DNA from: Ruminiclostridium herbifermentans
GTDB taxonomy: Bacteria; Bacillota; Clostridia; Acetivibrionales; DSM-1351
Length of the DNA stretch: 64,000 nt
Assembly (NCBI RefSeq): GCF_005473905.2
Contig: NZ_CP061336.1
Coordinates: 3,092,501 to 3,156,500 of the forward strand
Direction: 5' to 3'
Position numbers and translations under genes: made by a program. Numbering within the stretch: position 1 is the first letter of the stretch; every line of letters starts with the position of its first letter. Positions 19,461 to 28,259 of the stretch are shown here, one piece after another. The notes below the pieces were generated by a model. The model searched no databases. It had not been told where the DNA came from and worked only from the letters and a program-made list of their open reading frames with translations.

Positions 19461-19647
19461 GCTGTGCTACCAGCATGGTCGCCATCTAGTCTATGTAGGT
19501 ACTATGTCGGGTTGCCAGTGCCAGCTGTAGGCATGCTATATATAATTTGATTCTCGTGTATTTCCCACTATTTTGCTCCTACAGTATTGGGGTCATTTGC
19601 TACTACATCGTCAATAACATTGTGCAATCTTATCATATTTCCATCAA

Positions 19648-19756
19648 GTAGTTTTCTTCAATTCTTGATATGTATGTTCTAGAAATCCCAAGCATTTTAG
19701 CAATTTTTTCTCTGAGTTTACTTGTTCCTTTACAATACGGGTTTTAATTCTGGTAC
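19648..19756 (-). pseudogene. Remnant of a second sigK-like C-terminus
   Basis: Minus-strand sequence encodes GTSKLREKIAKMLGISRTYISRIEE, the region 4.2 helix-turn-helix of SigK, with frame damage on both sides. It aligns with 21893-22020 of the intact sigK. Just beyond it, a short open frame ending at 19568 (RLHNVIDDVVANDPNTVGAK) is an unrelated gene end I do not recognise. Confidence 0.6.
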
Positions 19757-19813
19757 ATCTGGTTTTTCAATATAATATACTTGAGTTTACAAAAATCCAT
19801 TACACTAAAAAAT

Positions 19814-19999
19814 TTATTTTTTACTTTTCTTAATATCTCTTATTAATATGGACTTATCGATATTATCATATTTGGTTACTGCTATGTTTTTTGATAAGGA
19901 CAATGTTTTATCCTTGGCATCTATTAAAAACATTCCATATTCAAAAGCAACAGATGCATAAGTATTTGGAAGATCACTTTTCTTTAATAGCAAAAGCAA
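19814..19999 (-). pseudogene. Small unrecognised coding remnant
   Basis: 61 codons. The frame continues upstream for about 10 more codons before a stop, with no ribosome site, so it looks like the C-terminus of a lost gene rather than an intact small gene. No motif recognised. Confidence 0.3.
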
Positions 20000-20079
20000 C
20001 TTATCACCTATTTTTGCTTTAGTTTGAAATCGTCACTTCCTGCCTTTCCTAGTTGATTAATTTACATAACACACTCATT

Positions 20080-20613
20080 TTACACTTGCTTTGATTGATT
20101 TATAACTGTAATTTCTCTTGTACATATATTTAAGTCTATTGTCACTACATTATCCCAGTTACAAAGCTCAACTGCTTCAATCCTCAAAGAATTTTTATTC
20201 CATCCACAAAATTTAATCATGTCTAAATGGATCGGTAGTGTTATCTCGCTAGTATCCCTTATATTATTATTGATTACATATACTCCGTAGTAGTCTGATA
20301 TAATGAATTCTCCATTTGGTGAGGCAGTCACATCGATATATTCAGGCCTGTCTATATAATCTATTAACTTACCATTTATTCTACTTATTTGATACATATA
20401 GTCTGATGTAAGAATCACTATATTTTCATTCTTATCAGAATATGCAAAGTTCCTAAATTCACCTCGGAATTCTCCACACCACTCCTCATAATCATCATTT
20501 CTAAATTTAAGCCACGTCCAAATTTGTGAATTCCAAGAACTTTGAATATCATATATAACTTCTTTATATATACCAGATTTAGGTATATGTATTTGTTCTA
20601 CATCTATTATCAT
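20080..20613 (-). CDS. Unrecognised 177-residue protein
   Basis: Starts at ATG with GAGGTGG upstream. Trp- and acid-rich, with strands that resemble propeller-like blades (VILTSDYMYQISRINGKLIDY and YIDVTASPNGEFIISDYYG). No signal peptide or membrane segment, so probably cytoplasmic. Its place in a zone of gene remnants and the lack of partners suggest an accessory gene, possibly an immunity-type or lone propeller protein; that is a guess. Confidence 0.5.
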   Translation of the reverse strand: MIIDVEQIHIPKSGIYKEVIYDIQSSWNSQIWTWLKFRNDDYEEWCGEFRGEFRNFAYSDKNENIVILTSDYMYQISRINGKLIDYIDRPEYIDVTASPNGEFIISDYYGVYVINNNIRDTSEITLPIHLDMIKFCGWNKNSLRIEAVELCNWDNVVTIDLNICTREITVINQSKQV

Positions 20614-20842
20614 TTAAACCACCTCAAAATCTTAAATCCTTTTCAGGTTTTTATCTGCAAAAATTAATTCACTTTGAGTTAATCAAAATTTTTGTTCTCT
20701 CTAGTCCTTTCAGTAATATTTCAACATTTTTTATGAAAAGCAATTTCAATAAAAAAGTCATTAATCATTTCGTAAATAGTTCTCCAAACATTTAATGTTA
20801 TTCTTTTATTTGTCATCCCAATAGTATTATCCCCATTCAAAT

Positions 20843-20943
20843 GAGGGCTTAATATTAGCCCCTCTAGAGCATTGTTTCCGGTTACGCCTAAAGGCTTGGT
20901 TTCGCAATACCTTTTTTACTGGTAGCCTCTTAAAAGATGCTCT
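20843..20943. ncRNA. Candidate structured RNA/leader of unknown class
   Basis: The hairpin GAGGGCT/AGCCCCTC (20843-20864) abuts a multibranch fold closed by AGAGCAT/ATGCTCT (20866-20872, 20937-20943). Inside lies an ATTG/CAAT helix with GCC-TAAA-GGC at its tip and a TACC/GGTA pairing. Much GC-richer than its surroundings. On the minus strand it sits about 230 nt upstream of the gene starting at 20613, so a leader is possible. I compared it by eye with common riboswitch cores and found no match. The rest of the 20614-21441 gap is AT-rich and featureless. Confidence 0.35.
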
Positions 20944-21441
20944 CTATTACTTATTATTTTTCTAACTTAGTTCTCCTTTCATGAAGACATTAAAAATTTC
21001 TTATATACATACATAAAAACTTTATTATAGTTTTTATATATTATTAAAACTACAAACTTCCTAATATATATTAACCATTATATTACCACTTTCCCCTCTA
21101 ATTCTACACCCCATTCTCAATACCCTTCGATTTATTAATTTTTTTACCTATTTTGTATATTTGTGCCGATAAAAAATATCCGTAGAATAATATACAAAAT
21201 TGTGTGATTTCTCAGCTACAAGTATCTGTATTCCTCGTTTTGAACAGCTAAAATCTAACCATCTATTATGTTTTATATAAAAAATCAAAAACAGATATTA
21301 TAAATGTCATTGTAAGCAGAATAAGGATATCAATATTTCTAATCTCAAATAACTATCAAAACTTCATCACAAATAATTTTTATATTCATAATTATTTTTC
21401 GCGCATATATTTGTACATAATTAAGCTATAAATATGGTATA

Positions 21442-21786
21442 ATGCAAATTCAAAATTATGTGAAAGAATATGCCACAAATACGAACTATAACAGACCTAG
21501 AAATACAAATGAAATATCTGATTTATGTCACAAGCATAACGAGCCAATATTTATAACAAAAAATGGATATGGCGATTTAGTTGTGATGAGTATTGAAACA
21601 TATGAACACCAGCTTGCACTGGTTGATGTATATAGAAATCTTGCACAAGCTGAGCAGGAAATAGCTAATGGTACTCCTTTACTAGATGGAAAAAATGTCT
21701 TTAAAGCATTGAGGAAAAATATACCAGAGGATAATTACAGTTTGAAATTCAGTAAAAAAGCCAGCCCAACACGTCAAAACCCATAA
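21442..21786 (+). CDS. Orphan Phd/YefM-type antitoxin-like protein
   Basis: 114 residues with the Phd/YefM core NEISDLCHKHNEPIFITKNGYGDLVVMSIETYE. No RelE/Doc-type toxin gene follows; sigK lies convergently next door. A TATAAT (21435-21440) sits immediately upstream of the ATG with no ribosome site between them. The N-terminus RPRNTNEIS looks as if it lacks a few residues compared with family members that read RPISDLRN. It may be a solitary regulator or a decaying gene. Confidence 0.6.
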   Translation: MQIQNYVKEYATNTNYNRPRNTNEISDLCHKHNEPIFITKNGYGDLVVMSIETYEHQLALVDVYRNLAQAEQEIANGTPLLDGKNVFKALRKNIPEDNYSLKFSKKASPTRQNP

Positions 21787-21792
21787 TTAGCA

Positions 21793-21820
21793 AAGCACCA
21801 ATCCTTTTCGATTGGTGCTT
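21793..21820. terminator. Convergent terminator between the antitoxin-like gene and sigK
   Basis: An 11-bp stem AAGCACCAATC/GATTGGTGCTT with a 6-nt loop placed between two convergent genes. A near-copy is at 17543-17569. Confidence 0.65.
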
Positions 21821-21870
21821 CACGCTTAAAACTTTATTGCGTTTGCTTGATAGGGGGATCATGTTTCCTA

Positions 21871-22581
21871 TTAGTAGCCATCAGGTTTCAGTTCTTTGCT
21901 TAATTTCTTTATTGCCTTCTTTTCGATTCTTGATACGTATGATCTTGATATCCCAAGCATTTTTGCTATTTCTCTCTGAGTTTTACTTGTTCCGTTTTGC
22001 AAACCGTATCTTAACTCCAGTACAACCTTTTCTCTGTTTTTAAGAGTTGCTTTCATTTTGCTATAGAGCTTCTTAACCTGCATTTTTAGTTCGACCTCAT
22101 CCACCACTGACTCAGAGTCATTGCTAATCAGGTCGATAAGCGTAATTTCATTGCCTTCCTTATCCACTCCAATTGGGTCTTGTAGTGAAACCTCATTTTG
22201 AATCTTTTTAGTTGCTCTAATCTGCATTAAAATTTCATTTTCAATACATCTAGCAGCATAAGTTGCAAGACGAGTACCCTTATCCATGTTGAAGGTTGAT
22301 ATTGCTTTAATTAATCCTATTGTGCCTATAGAAATAAGGTCATCGCTATCATTGCCACAAGAGCCATATTTCTTTACAATGTGTGCAACAAGCCTTAAGT
22401 TTCTCTCAATCAGAACATTCCTTGCTTCCTCATTGCCATTTTTATATGCCTCAACGTAGTACATTTCCTCCTCAGGACTTAATGGCTGAGGAAAGGAATT
22501 CACATTTGAAACGTAACCCAGCATGAGGAAAATGTTGTTTAGCAGCCCACTAACAATTGCTGGAAATAGCATTTCTACCAA
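21871..22581 (-). CDS. sigK: Sporulation sigma factor SigK, uninterrupted
   Basis: Late mother-cell sigma factor controlling spore coat and cortex genes. From the TTG at 22581 (AGGAGG 8 nt upstream) it encodes 236 residues, beginning with a short hydrophobic pro-like segment. It contains region 2 motifs NLRLVAHIVKKYG, DDLISIGTIGLIKAI and KGTRLATYAARCIENEIL, and the region 4 helix-turn-helix QREIAKMLGISRSYVSRIEKK. There is no skin-type insertion. It lies about 240 bp downstream of the last cotJC exon on the same strand, so the split coat gene and the sigma factor are neighbours. Confidence 0.95.
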   Translation of the reverse strand: MVEMLFPAIVSGLLNNIFLMLGYVSNVNSFPQPLSPEEEMYYVEAYKNGNEEARNVLIERNLRLVAHIVKKYGSCGNDSDDLISIGTIGLIKAISTFNMDKGTRLATYAARCIENEILMQIRATKKIQNEVSLQDPIGVDKEGNEITLIDLISNDSESVVDEVELKMQVKKLYSKMKATLKNREKVVLELRYGLQNGTSKTQREIAKMLGISRSYVSRIEKKAIKKLSKELKPDGY

Positions 22582-22816
22582 GCAAGGCACCTCCTACAAT
22601 AATGAAGCATGATATATGTCAGAGAGTATTATATTAATACTCCAAAAATAGTGTACCTTTCTAGTTTATGATAGAAGCAAGTAAATATTGTCTGTCCACA
22701 AAAAATAATATTTATCTGACTTTAATCAATAACAGAGGCTTCACATAAATCTAATAATGCGGTAGATTTATCAATGGTCTTTTGACAAAATAATTGCTGA
22801 AAATAATTTACTAATC

Positions 22817-23235
22817 CTATTTCTTGTCAAATTGTGGATTATAAGCATAGTAATTCTTAGAATCCATTTTTTCTTGTGCAACTCTCAGTGCTTCACCAAA
22901 ACGCTGGAAATGTACAATCTCTCTTTCACGCAGGAACTTGATTGGATCCCTTACATCTGGGTCATCTGCAAATCTGAGAATATTGTCGTAGGTAGTTCTG
23001 GCTTTTTGTTCCGCAGCTAAATCTTCAGTTAAATCAGTTATTGTATCTCCTTTTGATTGAAATACTGTTGCTGTAAATGGCATACCGGACGCTGCAATAG
23101 GATATAATGCTGTTGTATGGTCTACAAAATAGGTATCAAAACCGCTTGCCTTAATTTCATCAATTGTCAGTCCGCGTGTAAGCTGATAAACTATGGTCGA
23201 AACCATTTCCAAGTGCCCCAATTCTTCTGTACCTA
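22817..23235 (-). CDS. cotJC: cotJC exon 4 of 4 (spore coat manganese catalase, C-terminal 138 residues)
   Basis: Encodes the Mn-catalase core from GTEELGHLEM (Glu and His metal ligands) through DLTEDLAAEQKARTTYDNIL to FLREREIVHFQRF (last His ligand) and an NPQFDKK end. The frame runs upstream to an ATG at 23257, but there is no ribosome site and the residues before GTEEL no longer match the family. The first metal-ligand Glu and about 60 N-terminal residues are absent. They occur on the same strand at 30604-30624, 45907-45987 and 51647-51738. Joining at the TAGGT core restores DIGTEELGH in frame. Alone, this piece should be inactive. Confidence 0.93.
23231..23235 (-). other. Element 3 attachment core, 3' exon side (TAGGT)
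   Basis: The minus strand reads GTAGGTACAGAAG here and ATAGGTGTATCG at 30600-30611. The shared TAGGT is in the same codon phase (x-TA-GGT). Recombination between the two copies would delete 7,373 bp and give GAC-ATA-GGT-ACA-GAA. Confidence 0.8.
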
Positions 23236-23400
23236 CTATGTTATCGATAAGGTACATTCTGAACCCGTTCTTTAAGATTGAAATTCCATTTTAAAGTTGT
23301 AATCAGTGTCTCCTTATTGTTTAGTAAATTTTTTCTTTATGGCTGTAATCTATTTACAAGGTTGTAACTCGTTCCTCCCCATTGATTAATAATTCATTAA

Positions 23401-23455
23401 GCCAAAAACCGAAACAATGTGATTTTAATCCGCTATGAATCAATAATTTTTAATG
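23401..23455 (+). repeat. Decayed copy of the CCATGGATGG-core repeat
   Basis: AAAAACCGAAACAATGTG and CCGCTATGAATCA followed by TTTTTAATG match the 11.48-11.53 kb core (AAAAACCGATACGATGTC, CACACTATGAACCATGGATGG) with many changes. It lies between recombinase 1 and the element end, as the 46.02 kb copy does in element 1. Confidence 0.4.
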
Positions 23456-23477
23456 TTTAAAGGCTATCAATTTATCA

Positions 23478-25079
23478 TTAAATTTCAATAATAAGTTCAT
23501 AAACTGCATTATAATTTTCTCCTCTGCCAACCGTATTATAATGAATTTTTATAGAAGCCGGCATATATGATAAATATATTTCTAAAGTTTTGTTTTTGAA
23601 TACGATGATTTTATCAACCATTCTTTTATATATCTCGTTAAAATCATTGCCCTTTAGTCCGTTTAACATTGCCTTTATTCTATCAGTATATAATTGCAAA
23701 TTATCTTCTTTGCTTTTAAAATTATATTTCTCTATAGACTCAACTTCATTTTTTAATTTTTCAATTTCCTTGTCATACTTTTTAATCATTAAAATCATAT
23801 CATCTTTTGATATGCTGCCCTCTATCTGCAAATTGATAACATCCTGCTTTTTCTCAATTAGTGTGTCAATTTTTCTTAATAATGGCTCAAGGCTTCTGAT
23901 ATTCTGGCCATGCTTTAATTTCTTAATTTCAGTCATTAATTCTGCTAATATCTGCTCCTTATCATAGCTGATTAATTGTAAGATATAATTAACTGCATCG
24001 CTCACTATAATATGATTAATACTTTCATTGTTACATCCGATTGTATTTCCATTTTCATCAACTCTTCTTTTTCCTTGTGTTTTCGCTTGTTGGCATATCC
24101 ATGCTATGTAGCGTGCTCCATTTTTTAGCTTTTTACTTTTACAAATAAATTTACTACCGCATTCACCGCAAATTACTTTTCCTGAGCACCAATATCTATT
24201 GCTATACTTGCTTCTTTGCTCCCCTGAACTAGTTCTTTTTTGCAATTCCAGCTTAGTTTTCTCCCACAGGTCTCTTTCAATAATTGGTGAATGGTGATTT
24301 TTTATGTAAACAAATTCCTCCTCACCTTCATTGTACTTCTTTTTGTGATCCAAATAGTCAGGTGTTATTGTTTTTTTCTGTAATAAATCACCAACATACT
24401 TTTCATTTTTTAAAATTTTTAGAATTGCTCCATTTGACCATTTATTTCTATGCTTTTTAGATTTAATACCAGCCTCATATAATTCTCTTGCAATAATGTG
24501 AGTACCCTTCCCCTCAATTGCGTATTTATGAAAAATCATTCTTACAATTTGGGCCTCTTCTTCATTTACTGTTAAAACACCTTTTTTGAGCGAGTATCCT
24601 AATAATTCTCTGCCAAATACAACCCCTTGCTCCATCCTTCTTTTTTGTCCCCATTTTACTCTTTCAGAAGTTCTTCTGCTTTCATCCTGTGCAATACCTG
24701 CCATAATTGTAAGTCTTAATTCTCCATCACCATCTAGAGTATTTATATTATCATTTATAAAAATCACACCAATTCCCAATTTCCTTAGCATACGAGTATA
24801 TTCTATACTATCCAATGTGTTTCTCGCGAATCGAGATATTTCTTTAGTTAAAATCAAATCCAGCCTCCTATTTCGTGCATCCTCAATCATTCTTTGAAAT
24901 TCAATTCTGTTTTTCACCTGGGTGCCGCTAATGCCTTCGTCTGCATATATGTCAACCAATTCCCATTCGCCTTTGCTTTTTATATAATCATTAAAATATT
25001 TTTTTTGACTCTCAAGAGAATTTATTTGGTCATCTTTATCTGTTGAAACCCTGCAATATGCACCAACTTTAACTTTCAT
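23478..25079 (-). CDS. Large serine recombinase of element 3
   Basis: 533 residues. N-terminal resolvase domain with the catalytic Ser at residue 12 (GAYCRVSTDK), EGISGT, and the ISRFARNT arginine motif. A recombinase domain follows (about 160-260; GYSLKKGVL, KNEKYVGD), then a zinc ribbon (CSGKVICGECGSKF...CNNES) and a coiled coil (about 380-470). It is transcribed toward cotJC exon 4, with its stop 243 bp from the inferred att core. It should catalyse attL x attR excision of element 3. No frame damage is visible. Confidence 0.95.
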   Translation of the reverse strand: MKVKVGAYCRVSTDKDDQINSLESQKKYFNDYIKSKGEWELVDIYADEGISGTQVKNRIEFQRMIEDARNRRLDLILTKEISRFARNTLDSIEYTRMLRKLGIGVIFINDNINTLDGDGELRLTIMAGIAQDESRRTSERVKWGQKRRMEQGVVFGRELLGYSLKKGVLTVNEEEAQIVRMIFHKYAIEGKGTHIIARELYEAGIKSKKHRNKWSNGAILKILKNEKYVGDLLQKKTITPDYLDHKKKYNEGEEEFVYIKNHHSPIIERDLWEKTKLELQKRTSSGEQRSKYSNRYWCSGKVICGECGSKFICKSKKLKNGARYIAWICQQAKTQGKRRVDENGNTIGCNNESINHIIVSDAVNYILQLISYDKEQILAELMTEIKKLKHGQNIRSLEPLLRKIDTLIEKKQDVINLQIEGSISKDDMILMIKKYDKEIEKLKNEVESIEKYNFKSKEDNLQLYTDRIKAMLNGLKGNDFNEIYKRMVDKIIVFKNKTLEIYLSYMPASIKIHYNTVGRGENYNAVYELIIEI

Positions 25080-25239
25080 AGATTAGCACCTCATAATAAT
25101 GCCCATTATATTTGCTCAAATTCTAAGCTAAAAATTGTAGGTGTAATAAATCTTTATTTACTAAATGCAATTAATTTATTAGAAAATCTTATGTAAATAT
25201 ATTAATCTAAATTAACTTGCTCATTAATTTCAGCAGCTT

Positions 25240-25401
25240 TCAACGACGCATCAATTGATGGTTTTTAATTATCTGATCAATTTGCTCATATGTCAACAAT
25301 TTTTCACTGTGCAATTGATATAATATGCTCAATTTAAACTGACCTATAAAAATTTCTTTTTCCTCAGGAGTTAACTCAATTTTATCATTTTTTATAAGCA
25401 T
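25240..25401 (-). CDS. Small protein upstream of recombinase 1 (candidate directionality factor)
   Basis: 53 residues from the ATG at 25401, which has GGGGTG upstream; the frame is open to an ATG 11 codons earlier. Charged and helical (IELTPEEKEIFIGQF, LLTYEQIDQIIKNHQ), with a SHOCT-like C-terminus. It sits 160 bp upstream of the recombinase on the same strand. Small basic or helical proteins beside serine recombinases often act as recombination directionality factors; that role is inferred from position only. Confidence 0.6.
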   Translation of the reverse strand: MLIKNDKIELTPEEKEIFIGQFKLSILYQLHSEKLLTYEQIDQIIKNHQLMRR

Positions 25402-25569
25402 GCCGATTTCACCCCAATATATAATATTCTCCATAAAAAAAAGTGCCCCAATTTAGTAGCACTCCTATAGAAAAATATTTTGATAATAGAGAATAATCAT
25501 ATGCAAAGGCTTATTCAAACCAATAATAATTTTATCCGCTTGAAAAAGATACATCTGAATTGTTAGAAA

Positions 25570-26645
25570 TTGAAGCTGATCTTCCAAGAAACAAGCAAAT
25601 GTGGTGTTGCTGCGCAGAGCCTTACACAATAAAAATATGGCAGAAGTCAGGAATCAACTCTATAAAAAAGACACAACTAAATTGATAGAAATGGCAATTG
25701 CAGCTGACCTTCCAAGTAACAAGCAGATTTGGTATTCCTGCGCAGAGCCTTACACAATAAAAATATGGCAGAAGTCAGGAATCAACTCTATAAAAAAGAC
25801 ACAACTAAATTGATAGAAATAGAAATTACAGCTGACCTTCCAAGTAACAAGCAGATTTGGTATTCCTGCACAGACAATAAAAATATTGCAGAAGTCAGGA
25901 ATCAACTCTATAAAAAAGACACAACTAAATTGATGGAAATAGAAATTACAGCTGACCTTCCAAGTAACAAGCAGATTTGGTATTCCTGCACAGACAATAA
26001 AAATATTGCAGAAGTCAGGAATCAACTCTATAAAAAAGACACAACTAAATTGATAGAACTGGCAATTGTAGCTGACCTTCCAAGTAACAAGCAAATGTGG
26101 TGTTGCTGCGTAGAGCCTTACACAATAAAAATATTGCAGAAGTCAGAAATCAACTCTATAAAAAAGACACAACTAAATTGATAGAACTGGCAATTGCAGC
26201 TGAAATCCAAGTAACAAGCAGATTTGGTATTCCTGCACAGACAATAAAAATATTGCAGAAGTCAGGAATCAACTCTATAAAAAAGACACAACTAAATTGA
26301 TAGAAATGGCAATTGCAGCTTACCTCCAAGTAACAAGCAGATTTGGTATTCCTGCGCAGAGCCTTACACAATAAAAATATTGCAGAAGTCAGAAATCAAC
26401 TCTATAAAAAAGACACAACTAAATTGATAGAACTGGCAATTGCAGCTGAAATCCAAGTAACAAGCAGATTTGGTATTCCTGCGCAGAGCCTTACACAATA
26501 AAAATATGGCAGGAGTCAGGAATCAACTCTATAAAAAAGACACAACTAAATTGATAGAACTGGCAATTGTAGCTGACCTTCCAAGTAACAAGCAAATGTG
26601 GTGTTGCTGCGTAGAGCCTTACACAATAAAAATATGGCAGAAGAC
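25570..26645. repeat. Nine-unit decayed coding tandem repeat, 120-128 bp period
   Basis: The marker AAGCA(A/G)AT(G/T)TGG recurs at 25593, 25721, 25849, 25969, 26089, 26216, 26335, 26462 and 26590. Spacings are 128, 128, 120, 120, 127, 119, 127 and 128. The 120-bp units are 40 codons and translate in frame on the plus strand (KLIELAIVADLPSNKQ, DNKNIAEVRNQLYKK). Units with an extra 8 bp (around GAGCCTTA) or a missing base break the frame. The 40-residue motif resembles leucine-rich-variant or HEAT-like repeats. No start codon with a ribosome site or complete frame spans the array, so it is a dead repeat-protein gene. Confidence 0.8.
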
Positions 26646-26692
26646 AATATCAAATCTATAAATTTATTGAATTGAAAAGTTAAGTTATTATA

Positions 26693-27964
26693 TTATGTGG
26701 TTGCTTGAAAGATAAACCAGCCATCCTCAACTGAAAACTGGTATACACCACCATTCTTTTCCACAATATAATCCATGCTTTTTGTGCCAAAGCCATGCCC
26801 CTGTTCCTTTGATACAGGCATACCATTTTGAAATATTGGCTCAAGCTGATATCTGTTGCGGATATCAATACAAAGCTTGTTATTCTTGGAATACATACGT
26901 AACCGTATAATGCGCTTATTGCTGTCAAATATATGTTCCGAGGCCTGTATAGCGTTTTCCAAGGCATTTGACAATAGCGAACAAAGTTCGGTGTCGCTAA
27001 AGGGCAGCGAATCAGTAAGCTTCAAATCTATCTCTAACTGGACTCTCGACTGTTTTGCTTTAGTGGCAAAGTTGGACAAAATCAAATTGACAGTTTCGTT
27101 TTGACAATAGCGTACGGGCGTAATAGCGTCCATGTCAGACTGAGCAGTCTGTAGATATTTTTTAATCTCCTCTATTTGACCCTTAGCTGCAAGTCCCTGT
27201 AATAAAGCGAAATGGTGGCGCATGTCATGTCGATAGGATGCGGCAATCTGCTGCATCTGCTTCAGAGAATTAAATTCAGTTTGGGTCTGCCGAAACTGGG
27301 TATCCAAAATATCCCTCTCTCTTTGTATTCTTGTTTGTTTCTGCGTTTCTGAATAGTACATTAGTACAAACACAAAATAAAATGCAGATGTCACGAAGGG
27401 CATGAACTGTACGGCTACTCGAGCCCCACTATATAAAAAATCGGTGTAAACAATGGTTGCATAGTCAAATAGATAGTAAAAGGCCGGTATAGCACCAAAT
27501 AGCAGACAGGACTTCACCGAGCGTTCCATGAGATGTCTAACAGACATCACAACATATCTATGCAAAAGCCAGTACATCAGAAACGCGGTGGCAATATATC
27601 CAACATGATCCATAGATGCACTGTCAAAGATTTCTCCTATAACAGCACCAATCCAGCGTGGAGGTTGACAGCATAGAAATGATACAAACACACTGGTTAA
27701 TGAAATAAGCCATGAGCGCTTTATGTAAAGAGCAATAAAAATAGCAACCGGCAAGTGAGAAATCAGAGGATATATTTTAAGAGTTACTTCCATACCAAAG
27801 GAAGCTAAGAAGATTATTTGTAAAATAAATAATATGACAGTAAAGCAACCGACAGCTAAATGATTTTTCCATGTACGAACCAGCCCAGCAAAACTAACCG
27901 CAACTGCCGTGCCAAACAGCAGGGCAATATAGTAACGAGAGAATTCTATGACAGTTTCTATCAT
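26693..27964 (-). CDS. AgrC-like sensor histidine kinase (GHKL)
   Basis: 423 residues. The N-terminal half carries about six transmembrane helices. The cytoplasmic part has the SYRHDMRHHFALLQGL H-box (about residue 248), the N-box LLSNALENAIQAS and the G-box GHGFGTKSMDYIV of HPK10/AgrC kinases. Such kinases sense peptides and phosphorylate LytTR regulators. It lies 4 bp downstream of a LytTR gene that lacks a receiver domain, so its phosphotransfer partner is missing locally. Element 3 has no AgrB/AgrD genes. Confidence 0.88.
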   Translation of the reverse strand: MIETVIEFSRYYIALLFGTAVAVSFAGLVRTWKNHLAVGCFTVILFILQIIFLASFGMEVTLKIYPLISHLPVAIFIALYIKRSWLISLTSVFVSFLCCQPPRWIGAVIGEIFDSASMDHVGYIATAFLMYWLLHRYVVMSVRHLMERSVKSCLLFGAIPAFYYLFDYATIVYTDFLYSGARVAVQFMPFVTSAFYFVFVLMYYSETQKQTRIQRERDILDTQFRQTQTEFNSLKQMQQIAASYRHDMRHHFALLQGLAAKGQIEEIKKYLQTAQSDMDAITPVRYCQNETVNLILSNFATKAKQSRVQLEIDLKLTDSLPFSDTELCSLLSNALENAIQASEHIFDSNKRIIRLRMYSKNNKLCIDIRNRYQLEPIFQNGMPVSKEQGHGFGTKSMDYIVEKNGGVYQFSVEDGWFIFQATT

Positions 27965-27968
27965 CTGC

Positions 27969-28259
27969 TTATACTCCCTCCATTTGATATTTCAGATATT
28001 GCTGCTTAATTTCACGCACCTTGCCCTGTGCAACAGGGATAGTTGAAAGTGTCTGCAGTACAATTTGCTGCTTTTCAATGGCATCCACATACTGCATATT
28101 AACAATATAGGAGCGATGTGTTTTAACAAAGCACCCAAATTTCAGAAGATTATCGCAGACAGAGGAAAAAGACTCTTTACATTCAATCACCTTTCCAGAA
28201 CGCAAGTGATACAACACATTTCTGCCGATTACTTGGGCAAAAACCAAATTAGAAATCAA
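27969..28259 (-). CDS. LytTR DNA-binding protein without receiver domain (truncated AgrA-type)
   Basis: 96 residues forming only the LytTR domain (FAQVIGRNVLYHLRSGKVIE, KTHRSYIVNMQYVDAI, IPVAQGKVREIKQQYLKYQM). The frame opens after a TGA, with TTG at 28259 as the only start-like codon and no ribosome site. A strong AAGGGGG-ATG sits about 20 nt further up in another frame and gives only MKSTENIDF. A one-base change would fuse that start to the LytTR domain. Either a natural LytTR-only regulator with a sequence error, or a truncated pseudogene. Confidence 0.65.
   Translation of the reverse strand: MISNLVFAQVIGRNVLYHLRSGKVIECKESFSSVCDNLLKFGCFVKTHRSYIVNMQYVDAIEKQQIVLQTLSTIPVAQGKVREIKQQYLKYQMEGV

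Noticed and set aside
21871-22581. A skin element in sigK
   Set aside because: The sigK reading frame is continuous and complete.
22817-23257. Stand-alone 146-residue catalase gene starting at ATG 23257
   Set aside because: No ribosome site, N-terminal residues foreign to the family, and the first Mn ligand absent; the missing parts exist elsewhere on the same strand.
25570-26645. CRISPR array
   Set aside because: Units are 119-128 bp with no short repeats separated by unique spacers, and part of it translates as a repeat protein.
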